This document shows, in pieces, positions 1 to 6,694 of a stretch of DNA of 14,022 nt. Position numbers and translations under genes: made by a program. The notes beneath the pieces are model-generated. The model did not search any database and was not told where the DNA came from. It saw nothing but the letters and a program-made list of their open reading frames with translations. Within the stretch, counting starts at the first letter, position 1. Each line of letters opens with the position of its first letter. Where the stretch lies: assembly GCA_001067655.1 (NCBI GenBank), contig JUNU01000366.1:1-14022 (forward strand). The letters are read 5' to 3'. This DNA comes from Neisseria lactamica (GTDB lineage Bacteria > Pseudomonadota > Gammaproteobacteria > Burkholderiales > Neisseriaceae).

Positions 1-53
1 ATAGTACGGCAAGGCGAGGCAACGCCGTACTGGTTTAAAGTTAATCCACTATA
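1..53 (-). repeat. Correia repeat element end (CREE, partial)
   Basis: The inner end, 41-53, is the Correia terminal repeat TATAGTGGATTAA read on the minus strand, followed further in by the typical TACGGCGTTGCC segment. The element runs off the left edge of the window. These short non-autonomous elements are common in Neisseria and can carry outward promoters or RNase III sites. Here the outward direction (plus strand) gives only TATATG at the junction and faces the 3' end of acnB, so a promoter role is unlikely. Confidence 0.85.
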
Positions 54-102
54 TGTGCCCTCTTCCACCCAAAAGAGAAAAACGGCGGTTTAAAATAAAA
101 AA

Positions 103-132
103 ACAGAACAGCGAAAACTGTTCTGTTTTTTT
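103..132 (-). terminator. Rho-independent terminator of acnB
   Basis: A 9-bp perfect stem (103-111 with 118-126) closes a CGAAAA loop. It is flanked by A-rich sequence on the left and a T run on the right, so it could terminate in either direction. The minus-strand copy lies about 70 bases beyond the acnB stop codon and has a T tract after the stem, which fits termination of acnB. Confidence 0.75.
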
Positions 133-134
133 GT

Positions 135-180
135 TTTCAGACGACCTCATGGGTTTAGTCATTGAAGGGGTCGTCTGAAA
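135..180. repeat. Inverted pair of DNA uptake sequences
   Basis: A 12-bp perfect inverted repeat (135-146 with 169-180) is built from two opposed DUS copies with a 22-base loop. The left copy reads AGGTCGTCTGAA on the minus strand (136-147). The right copy has G instead of A at its first base. Opposed DUS pairs after genes are typical of Neisseria and often aid termination. This one lacks its own T tract, so the hairpin at 103-126 is the better terminator. Confidence 0.75.
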
Positions 181-199
181 CTGCTTTACCTACTTGTTA

Positions 200-2782
200 A
201 ACATTCACGGTCTCGGCTACTTCGTTGTAGCTGTCGATTTCGTTGAAGTTCATGTAGCGGTAGATTTGGTCGCCCTGCTCATTGATGATACCGATATTGG
301 CTTGGTATTCTTCAACAGTCGGGATTTTACCCAGTTTGGAGCAGATTGCCGCCAACTCAGCCGAGCCGAGGTAAACAAAGGTGTTTTTACCCAAACGGTT
401 CGGGAAGTTACGGGTGGAAGTGGACATTACAGTCGCGCCTTCGTGTACTTGTGCTTGGTTACCCATACACAATGAGCAACCCGGCATTTCCATACGCGCG
501 CCTGCACGGCCGAGTACACCGTAGTGACCTTCGTCAGACAACTCTTTCGCATCCATTTTGGTCGGCGGTGCCATCCACAGACGTACCGGGATGTCGCTCT
601 TGCCTTCCAAGAGTTTGGAGGCAGCGCGGAAGTGGCCGATGTTGGTCATACAAGAACCGATGAACACTTCATCAATTTTGGTGCCGGAGCGTTCAGACAT
701 GAAGCACACGTCATCTGGGTCGTTCGGGCAAGCAATAATCGGCTCTTTAATGTCATCCATGTTGATTTCAATCACGGCAGCGTATTCAGCATCTTTATCT
801 GCTTCGAGCAATTCAGGATTTGCCAACCATGCTTCCATGGCTTTGATACGACGTTCCAAAGTGCGTGAATCTTGATAGCCGTCGGCAATCATGTTTTTCA
901 TCAACACAATATTAGATTTCATGTACTCGATAATCGGCTCTTTGTTGAGCTTCACGGTACAGCCTGCAGCAGAACGTTCGGCAGACGCGTCAGTCAATTC
1001 AAAGGCTTGTTCCACTTTCAAATCAGGCAGACCTTCGATTTCGAGGATGCGGCCGGAGAAGATGTTTTTCTTACCGGCTTTGGCAACAGTCAGCAAACCT
1101 TGCTTAATCGCGTACAACGGAATTGCATTTACCAAATCGCGCAGGGTTACGCCCGGTTGCAGTTTGCCGCTGAAACGTACCAATACGGACTCAGGCATAT
1201 CGAGCGGCATTACGCCTGTGGCTGCTGCGAAAGCAACCAAGCCAGAGCCGGCAGGGAAAGAAATACCGATAGGGAAACGAGTGTGGCTGTCGCCGCCGGT
1301 ACCGACTGTATCAGGCAACAGCAGACGGTTGAGCCATGAGTGAATCACGCCGTCACCCGGACGCAGAGATACACCGCCACGGGTAGAAATGAAGGCAGGC
1401 AATTCTTTATGGGTTCTGACATCGACAGGTTTCGGATAAGCGGCAGTGTGACAGAAAGACTGCATTACCATATCTGCTGAGAAGCCCAAGCAAGCCAGGT
1501 CTTTCAATTCATCGCGAGTCATCGGACCGGTAGTATCTTGCGAGCCGACCGTCGTCATGCGAGGTTCGCAGTAAGTACCCGGACGCACGCCTTTGCCTTC
1601 CGGCAAACCGCAGGCGCGGCCAACCATTTTTTGGGCCAAGGTGAAACCAGCTTTGCTTTCGGCAGGCGCTTGAGGCAGACAGAATTCGGTAGAAGCAGGC
1701 AGTTTCAGTGCTTCGCGTGCTTTGGCAGTCAGACCGCGACCGATAATCAGGTTGATACGGCCGCCGGCTTGCACTTCGTCCAGCAATACTTGAGATTTCA
1801 AGCTGAACTCGGCAACGGTTTCGCCGTTTTTCACGATTTTGCCTTCATAAGGCAGGATATCGACGACATCGCCCATTTTCAGAGCAGATACATCGACTTC
1901 AATCGGCAATGCGCCGGAGTCTTCTTGAGTGTTGAAGAAAATCGGCGCAATTTTGCCACCCAAGCATACGCCGCCGAAACGTTTGTTCGGTACGAACGGA
2001 ATATCTTCGCCTGTATGCCAAATGACGGAGTTGGTTGCGGATTTGCGCGAAGAACCGGTACCGACCACGTCGCCGACGTAAGCAACAGGATGGCCTTTGG
2101 CTTTGAGTTCTTCCAACAATTTAATCGGACCAACTTCACCCGGTTTGTCAGGATTGATGCCGTCGCGCGGGTTTTTCAACATCGCCAGCGCGTGCAGCGG
2201 AATATCGGGACGGCTCCACGCGTCGGGCGCGGGAGAGAGGTCGTCTGTATTGGTTTCGCCGTCAACCTTGAAGACGGTAACGGTGATTTTTTCGGGAACT
2301 TTGGCGCGTGAGGTAAACCATTCGGCATCCGCCCAAGATTGCAAAACTTCCTGCGCGTATTTGTTGCCTTTTTCGGCTTTTTCCTGAACGTCGTGGAAAG
2401 AATCGAACATCAGAAGCGTATGTTTCAAGCCTTTAGCAGCGATGGGCGCGAGTTTGTCGTCGTCCAAGAGTTCGATTAAGGCATGAATGTTGTAACCGCC
2501 GAGCATCGTACCTAAGAGTTCGGTCGCATATTCGGGGGAAACCAACGGGCTGGATGCGCTGCCTTCGGCAACGGCAGCCAGGAATGAGGCTTTGACTTTG
2601 GCGGCATCGTCCACACCAGGCGGAACACGGTGGGCAAGCAGTTCGACCAAGAATTCGCCTTCGCCTGCGGGCGGGTTTTTCAGCAGCTCAACCAAATCGG
2701 CGGTTTGCTGCGCGTTCAAAGGGAGGGGTGGGATACCGAGGGCGGCGCGCTCGGCGGCGGCTTTGCGATAGGCTTCTAACAT
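200..2782 (-). CDS. acnB: Bifunctional aconitate hydratase 2 / 2-methylisocitrate dehydratase AcnB
   Basis: AcnB interconverts citrate and isocitrate via cis-aconitate in the cytoplasmic TCA cycle and can also act on 2-methylisocitrate. The 861-residue protein matches E. coli AcnB along its whole length as I recall it: HEAT-like N-terminal domain (about 1-160), then the swivel domain with NTDDLSPAPDAWSRPDIP, then the catalytic domains. The three 4Fe-4S ligands are visible: C711 in GSCMTN, and C769 and C772 in CSLC. The open frame extends 34 codons upstream to 2884, but ATG 2782 gives MLEAYRKAAAERAALG, which aligns with the E. coli N-terminus, whereas the extension is unlike the family and covers leader palindromes. 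The stop codon is 197-199. It is transcribed alone, downstream of clpX but separated from it by a hairpin. Operator-like palindromes in the leader suggest regulation by iron or a metabolite. Confidence 0.97.
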
Positions 2783-2818
2783 CTCTTTGTTCCTTTTTTC
2801 TGTTTTTTCTTCTGACCG

Positions 2819-2835
2819 TTGCAAATGATTTGCAA
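2819..2835. promoter_or_regulatory. Perfect palindrome in acnB leader, Fur-like
   Basis: TTGCAAATGATTTGCAA is a perfect 8-1-8 palindrome 37-53 bases upstream of the acnB start. Its inner 7-1-7 halves (TGCAAAT / ATTTGCA) match the Fur half-site TGATAAT at 5 of 7 positions each. AcnB is an iron-sulfur enzyme, so iron control would make sense. Binding by Fur is inference; the palindrome itself is seen directly. Confidence 0.45.
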
Positions 2836-2839
2836 TCAA

Positions 2840-2857
2840 AGAATTGTAGACAATTCT
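2840..2857. promoter_or_regulatory. Perfect palindrome in acnB leader, GntR/FadR-type operator candidate
   Basis: AGAATTGTAGACAATTCT is a perfect 8-2-8 palindrome four bases from the palindrome at 2819-2835. Its centre GTAGAC fits the GT(M)(K)AC core usual for operators of the FadR branch of GntR regulators. It would sit at the predicted transcription start of the candidate promoter at 2865-2893, a classic repressor position. The regulator is unknown and not encoded in this window. Confidence 0.45.
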
Positions 2858-2864
2858 TTTGGGT

Positions 2865-2893
2865 ATCATAGACCAGTTTGGCAAAAATTGGAA
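2865..2893 (-). promoter_or_regulatory. Candidate acnB promoter
   Basis: On the minus strand, TATGAT (2865-2870; 5 of 6 to TATAAT) lies 17 bp downstream of TTCCAA (2888-2893; only 3 of 6 to TTGACA). The -10 is good and the -35 weak, as expected for a regulated promoter. Transcription would begin near 2858, leaving a leader of roughly 75 bases. Confidence 0.4.
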
Positions 2894-2951
2894 TATTTAT
2901 GTTATCGGATGTAATAGATGTTTGCTATTGAAACGAATTATCTTAAAAAAC

Positions 2952-2990
2952 AAAAAAGGTCGTCTGAAAACAGGGTTTCAGACGACCTTT
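2952..2990 (-). terminator. DUS-pair terminator of clpX
   Basis: Two opposed AGGTCGTCTGAA copies form a perfect 15-bp stem (2955-2969 with 2976-2990) around a 6-base loop. Read on the minus strand, the stem is followed by TTTTTTG and lies about 30 bases beyond the clpX stop codon, so it is a strong intrinsic terminator insulating acnB from clpX. It is also a DNA uptake signal. Confidence 0.85.
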
Positions 2991-3021
2991 TATATTTTAT
3001 CGGTATGATCGGTCCGTTCTT

Positions 3022-4290
3022 TTACCGGGCGTTTGCCTGATATTCGCTCCCGTCTTCATGCAAAAGCTTAGGCTGTTTACCTTTCTCAATCACGTCTTTA
3101 TTGATGACAACTTTGGTTACGCCTTTCAAATCAGGCAGTTGATACATGGTATCCAAGAGGCAGCGTTCAACGATGGAGCGCAGGCCGCGCGCGCCGGTTT
3201 TACGTTCCATTGCCTGACGGGCGATGCTGCGCAAGGCTTCTTCTTCAAATTCCAATTCGACATTTTCCATGCCGAACAGGGTTTGATATTGTTTCACCAA
3301 GGCATTTTTCGGCTCGGTCAAAATGTTCACCAATGCATCTTCGTCCAATTCCGCCAGCGTGGCGATGACGGGCAGACGGCCGATTAACTCGGGAATCAGA
3401 CCGAATTTAATCAAGTCTTCCGGCTCAACGATTTCAAACAATCCGGTAATGTCGGCATTTTCGTCCTTGCTGTGAACGGACGCACCGAAACCGATACCAC
3501 CTTTTTCAGTACGCTGACGAATCACTTTTTCCAAGCCTGCAAACGCGCCGCCGCAGATAAACAGGATGTTGGTCGTATCGACGTTGATAAATTCCTGATT
3601 CGGATGTTTGCGGCCGCCTTGGGGCGGAACGCTGGCAACCGTACCTTCAATCAGTTTCAGCAAGGCTTGTTGCACGCCTTCGCCGGATACGTCGCGGGTA
3701 ATTGACGGGTTGTCGCTTTTACGCGAGATTTTGTCGATTTCGTCAATATAAACGATACCGCGTTGGGCTTTTTCAACATCAAAATCGCATTTGCCCAAAA
3801 GCTTGGTAATGATTTGCTCAACGTCTTCACCGACGTAACCCGCCTCGGTCAGCGTGGTCGCGTCCGCCATCACGAACGGTACGTCCAGTTTGCGCGCCAA
3901 AGACTGCGCCAGCAGAGTTTTACCGGAGCCGGTCGGACCGATAAGCAGGATGTTGGATTTCGACAACTCGACGTTGCCGTTGGCTTTAGGGTGGCGCAGG
4001 CGTTTGTAATGGTTGTACACCGAAACCGCCAAGGCTTTCTTGGCTTGTTCCTGACCGATAACATGATCGTTGAGGTTGGCGACGATTTCGGCAGGCGTGG
4101 GCAGTTTGTTGTTTGGATGGGACGCATCCGTTGCAGATTTTTCTTCAGAGAGGTCGTCTGAACTTTGCAGCATCACGCCGCAAGTTTCTACACATTCGTT
4201 ACAGATAAAAGCGTTTTCGCCTTCAATCAGGTTCTTGACTTCATGCTCGGATTTTCCGCAAAACGAGCAGGAGCGTTTTTCTTCAGTCAT
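3022..4290 (-). CDS. clpX: ATP-dependent Clp protease ATP-binding subunit ClpX
   Basis: ClpX is the AAA+ unfoldase that feeds substrates to the ClpP peptidase in the cytoplasm. The 422 residues are close to the E. coli length of 424. Visible in order: the N-terminal zinc-binding domain (C8, C11, C30, C33), a variable linker (about 43-62), Walker A GPTGSGKT (118-125), the GYVG pore loop (151-154), Walker B IVYIDE (179-184), the RKH loop (227-229), the IGF ClpP-docking loop (266-268) and the C-terminal sensor-2 region with GARGLRS. The linker contains a DNA uptake sequence translated as SDDL. clpP is not in the window, unlike the clpP-clpX arrangement of many bacteria. ATG 4290 matches the family N-terminus MTEEK and has AGAAG 8 bases upstream. 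A convincing promoter lies at 4369-4397 and a DUS terminator follows. Confidence 0.98.
   Translation of the reverse strand: MTEEKRSCSFCGKSEHEVKNLIEGENAFICNECVETCGVMLQSSDDLSEEKSATDASHPNNKLPTPAEIVANLNDHVIGQEQAKKALAVSVYNHYKRLRHPKANGNVELSKSNILLIGPTGSGKTLLAQSLARKLDVPFVMADATTLTEAGYVGEDVEQIITKLLGKCDFDVEKAQRGIVYIDEIDKISRKSDNPSITRDVSGEGVQQALLKLIEGTVASVPPQGGRKHPNQEFINVDTTNILFICGGAFAGLEKVIRQRTEKGGIGFGASVHSKDENADITGLFEIVEPEDLIKFGLIPELIGRLPVIATLAELDEDALVNILTEPKNALVKQYQTLFGMENVELEFEEEALRSIARQAMERKTGARGLRSIVERCLLDTMYQLPDLKGVTKVVINKDVIEKGKQPKLLHEDGSEYQANAR
4151..4162 (+). repeat. DNA uptake sequence inside clpX
   Basis: An exact AGGTCGTCTGAA lies inside the coding region, antisense to clpX, and encodes S-D-D-L in the flexible linker between the zinc domain and the AAA+ core, where sequence is little constrained. 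Confidence 0.9.
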
Positions 4291-4368
4291 AATTTATCTT
4301 CTGTTTTCAAGCAATATCGGCAAACCGTTATCCGAATGTTGCGGGAACGGTTTTCGGCAAAGTCGGTA

Positions 4369-4397
4369 AGTATAATCAGTATCTTAAGGTTTATCAA
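4369..4397 (-). promoter_or_regulatory. Sigma-70 promoter of clpX
   Basis: On the minus strand, TTGATA (4392-4397; 5 of 6) and TATACT (4369-4374; 5 of 6) are separated by exactly 17 bp. Transcription would start near 4362, giving a leader of about 72 bases before ATG 4290. It is the best -35/-10 pair in the window. Confidence 0.65.
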
Positions 4398-4429
4398 ATA
4401 CCGTATGGCAAGCTGTTTGGCGTAAGGTT

Positions 4430-4441
4430 TTCAGACGACCC
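4430..4441 (-). repeat. DUS-like sequence, single
   Basis: TTCAGACGACCC is the DUS on the minus strand with one change at the first base (GGGTCGTCTGAA). It is unpaired and lies upstream of the clpX promoter, so it has no terminator role. Confidence 0.7.
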
Positions 4442-4536
4442 TCAGACGCATGGCAACACGCCACAATTACCCATCCTTAAGATTGTTTCCAATTTGGGAA
4501 AAAGATGCAAACAAACGCAAAAAAGCCATATTAAAC

Positions 4537-4565
4537 TTTACATTTTGTTGTATTTTAAGCAAAAT
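4537..4565 (+). promoter_or_regulatory. Candidate pbpG promoter
   Basis: TTTACA (4537-4542; 5 of 6) lies 17 bp upstream of CAAAAT (4560-4565; 4 of 6), about 45 bases before the pbpG start. The orientation and distance fit, but the region is AT-rich enough for chance matches. Confidence 0.35.
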
Positions 4566-4610
4566 ATCTCCTTTAATAATTCATTTGTCTTAAATTCTAC
4601 TGGTTGAAAT

Positions 4611-5552
4611 ATGTCGGTTATGAAATTTTATAAAACACTGAGTGCCGCCTGTTTGGGTATGGCGTTGACTGTTGCCGCCGCCCCTGCCGCTGCAGACGAT
4701 ATGGACGTTTTGGGTCAATTTTTGGAACAGAATTTTCCAACCCAAAATGACCCGATGGAAGCTTTCGCATTAAGCCACGCACAAAAAATCGAGGCTCAAG
4801 CGATGATGGCGGGGCCGCTTTTGACATCGCAGTCCGCCCTGATTTTTAACAACAAAACAGGCGAAATCCTGTATCAGAAAAACGCAGACCGCGTGATGCC
4901 GATTGCGTCTATTTCCAAACTGATGAGCGCGATGGTCGTCTTGGATGCGCGTTTGGATATGAACGAGCGCATTACCATTACTGCCGATGAAATCGACCGC
5001 CTGAAAGGTACAGGCAGCCGCCTTGCCGTCGGTACGACGCTGACGCGCGGCGAATTGCTGCACCTGAGCCTGATGAGCAGCGAAAACCGCGCAACGCACG
5101 CGCTGGGCCGCACCTATCCGGGCGGTATGTCGGCGTTTGTTGCTGCCATGAATGCCAAAGCGCAAAGCCTGGGCATGCACAACAGCCGTTTCTACGAACC
5201 TACCGGTCTGAATTTCCAAAACGTTTCAACCGCCAACGATTTGAACCGTATGGTCGCCGCGGCAAGCAAATATCCGCTTATCCGTAAAAACTCAACCTCC
5301 AACTACGGTTCGGTTTGGACGGCAAACGGCCGCCAAAACTATAAAAACTCCAACGCCCTCGTGCGCGAAGGCAGCTGGAACATCGAGCTTCAGAAAACCG
5401 GTTATATCCGCGAAGCAGGACGTTCGATGGTGGTTAAGGCAAACGTTCAAAACCAACCGATTACCATCGTATTGCTGAACTCGCCAACCTCGACAACCCG
5501 CGTAAACGACGCACGTAAGATCGAATCTTGGATGTCGCAGCGCCGCTCTTAA
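4611..5552 (+). CDS. pbpG: Serine D-Ala-D-Ala endopeptidase/carboxypeptidase, PbpG type (low-mass PBP, family S11)
   Basis: This is a periplasmic penicillin-binding enzyme that trims peptidoglycan stem peptides or cross-links. A signal peptide is clear: basic K5 and K8, a hydrophobic stretch at about 10-24, and a likely cut in APAAA-DD after A28. All three active-site motifs of the family are present: SISK (S100 nucleophile, K103), SEN (157-159) and KTG (262-264). The length of 313 residues suits the PbpG/PBP7 group, called PBP4 in gonococcus. It lacks the C-terminal amphipathic anchor expected of DacA/DacC, so it is probably soluble or loosely bound. The start is uncertain: ATG 4611 or in-frame ATG 4620 (MKFYKTLS), neither with a good ribosome site; both keep the signal peptide. 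It is transcribed divergently from clpX and followed by its own terminator. Confidence 0.93.
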   Translation: MSVMKFYKTLSAACLGMALTVAAAPAAADDMDVLGQFLEQNFPTQNDPMEAFALSHAQKIEAQAMMAGPLLTSQSALIFNNKTGEILYQKNADRVMPIASISKLMSAMVVLDARLDMNERITITADEIDRLKGTGSRLAVGTTLTRGELLHLSLMSSENRATHALGRTYPGGMSAFVAAMNAKAQSLGMHNSRFYEPTGLNFQNVSTANDLNRMVAAASKYPLIRKNSTSNYGSVWTANGRQNYKNSNALVREGSWNIELQKTGYIREAGRSMVVKANVQNQPITIVLLNSPTSTTRVNDARKIESWMSQRRS

Positions 5553-5563
5553 AAACACTTATT

Positions 5564-5593
5564 ATGCCGTCTGAAAATCAGGCGGCATTTTTT
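5564..5593 (+). terminator. pbpG terminator containing an ATGCCGTCTGAA uptake sequence
   Basis: An 11-bp stem (5564-5574 with 5578-5588, one G-T wobble) has a 3-base loop and is followed by TTTTTT, 11 bases after the pbpG stop. The left arm is an exact ATGCCGTCTGAA, the meningococcal/gonococcal DUS dialect, and the right arm is a degenerate partner. Confidence 0.85.
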
Positions 5594-5659
5594 ATATGAT
5601 AAGCAGAAAAACTTCATGCAATCCGGTTGAAGAATCTTGATTTTAACAATATCAATATT

Positions 5660-5664
5660 AGGAG
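5660..5664 (+). promoter_or_regulatory. Ribosome binding site fixing the loiP start
   Basis: AGGAG ends six bases before ATG 5671 but directly abuts the upstream in-frame ATG 5665. The spacing selects 5671 as the start. Confidence 0.8.
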
Positions 5665-5670
5665 ATGCAA

Positions 5671-6435
5671 ATGCCGAACAAAAAACAATTGATACAGTTG
5701 GTAGCCATTTTAGCCTTGACCGGCTGTACTTCCGTTGCCGATATGGTGGGATACGATACGGCATCACTCAACGAAGCTGCCGCCAAAAACTATTCGCAAG
5801 TAGTACAACAAGCGCAATCGCAACGCGTTTTAGACAACACTTCCCACACTTCGCGCCGTATCAAAACCGTATTCGAGCGTTTGAAACCCCATGCCAACCA
5901 AGCCAACCAAACCGGCGTACCTTTCAACTGGCAGATGAATGTTTTCCGTGGCGATGAATTGAACGCCTGGGCAATGCCCGGAGGCAAAATGGCGATGTAC
6001 ACCGGCATGGTTGAGCGTTTGAAATTGACGGACGACGAAATCGCCGCCGTTATCGGTCACGAGATGACCCATGCCCTGCTGGAACATGGCAAAAAAGCGA
6101 TTGGCGGCCAAGTGCTGACGGGATTGGGCGGTTCTATTTTAACGGGCGCATCCGGAGTTGATGCCAATATCGTCGGATTGGGTACGGATTTACTTGCTTC
6201 CAAGCCCTTTTCGCGCCATCAGGAAAGCGAAGCGGACGCAGGCGGTGTACGTTTGATGGCTCAGGCTGGTTACAACCCGGAGGCTGCCATCAGCGTTTGG
6301 GAAAAGATGAGCAAACTTGAAGGCAGCTCGTCCATTGCGATTTTGTCCACCCACCCGACCAATCAGACACGCATCAATGCCATCCGCAGAATGCTGCCTG
6401 AACTCATGCCGATTTATCAGAAAAATAAACGATAA
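5671..6435 (+). CDS. M48 family metalloprotease lipoprotein (LoiP/YggG-like)
   Basis: This is a zinc endopeptidase predicted to act at the periplasmic face of the envelope, in a family linked to outer-membrane protein quality control. Starting at ATG 5671, the 254 residues open with a lipoprotein signal peptide and lipobox LTGC, with C19 as the lipidated residue. The M48 core follows: PGGKMAMYTG near 103-112, the zinc motif HEMTH (H130, E131, H134) and the ESEAD segment (185-189) that supplies the third ligand in this family. There are no TPR repeats, so it is the short LoiP-like type rather than BepA. The residue after the lipidated cysteine is T20, not the D usual for inner-membrane retention, so outer-membrane sorting is likely. 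It stands alone, 118 bases after pbpG with a terminator between. The exact physiological substrate cannot be told from sequence. Confidence 0.9.
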   Translation: MPNKKQLIQLVAILALTGCTSVADMVGYDTASLNEAAAKNYSQVVQQAQSQRVLDNTSHTSRRIKTVFERLKPHANQANQTGVPFNWQMNVFRGDELNAWAMPGGKMAMYTGMVERLKLTDDEIAAVIGHEMTHALLEHGKKAIGGQVLTGLGGSILTGASGVDANIVGLGTDLLASKPFSRHQESEADAGGVRLMAQAGYNPEAAISVWEKMSKLEGSSSIAILSTHPTNQTRINAIRRMLPELMPIYQKNKR

Positions 6436-6556
6436 ATTTTTTTGAATAAACTTTCTGCAACCCGGCATCGTTTTTTTTCAAATCAACCTGCAATCTCTTG
6501 TTTTAAATCTTCCCAAAAACAATTTAAATCAACGCATTGCATAGGTTTCAATCAAG

Positions 6557-6606
6557 ATTTTTCAGACGACCCTTCCGCCCCACCCAACTCAGGTCGTCTG
6601 AAAAAT
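6557..6606. repeat. Inverted DUS pair between loiP and purL
   Basis: A 15-bp perfect stem (6557-6571 with 6592-6606) surrounds a 20-base loop. The right copy is an exact AGGTCGTCTGAA (6591-6602); the left differs at the first base. It probably helps terminate the protease transcript, but it lies 120 bases beyond the stop and lacks a T tract on either strand, so termination is uncertain. Confidence 0.65.
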
Positions 6607-6654
6607 TGTCAACATTTTAACCCAAATTACTAAGCAACCCAGACCCATTCGGCG

Positions 6655-6660
6655 TATAAT
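6655..6660 (+). promoter_or_regulatory. Candidate purL -10 box
   Basis: A perfect TATAAT lies 34 bases upstream of the purL start. No acceptable -35 is seen at 16-18 bp spacing (AAGCAA is the 17-bp candidate), so the promoter may need an activator or lie elsewhere. No PurR-type operator palindrome was recognised around it. Confidence 0.4.
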
Positions 6661-6694
6661 ACAGTCTTTCCCAACCGCATTTGAGAGCTGAATC

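Larger units (their letters stand above)
4291..4610. other. Divergent intergenic region clpX / pbpG
   Basis: This 320-base AT-rich stretch has no supportable gene. It holds the clpX promoter on the minus strand (4369-4397), one unpaired DUS-like 12-mer (4430-4441) and a weaker candidate promoter for pbpG on the plus strand (4537-4565). I saw no riboswitch or RNA gene in it. Confidence 0.7.

Noticed and set aside
2238..2249. DUS-like AGGTCGTCTGTA inside acnB
   Set aside because: It has one mismatch in the essential 3' part of the DUS and encodes TDDL, which is conserved in AcnB of bacteria that do not use DUS, so chance explains it.
1538..2311. Plus-strand frame of 257 codons inside acnB
   Set aside because: It is antisense to a conserved AcnB region, has no ribosome site and no family resemblance.
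2783..2884. N-terminal extension of acnB by 34 codons
   Set aside because: The extension is unlike other AcnB proteins and would put the palindromes and promoter inside the coding sequence. ATG 2782 aligns with the E. coli start.
5627..5655. TTGAAG-17 bp-TATCAA as a promoter for the M48 protease gene
   Set aside because: Both boxes match at only 4 of 6, and transcription would start about at the ribosome binding site, leaving no usable leader.
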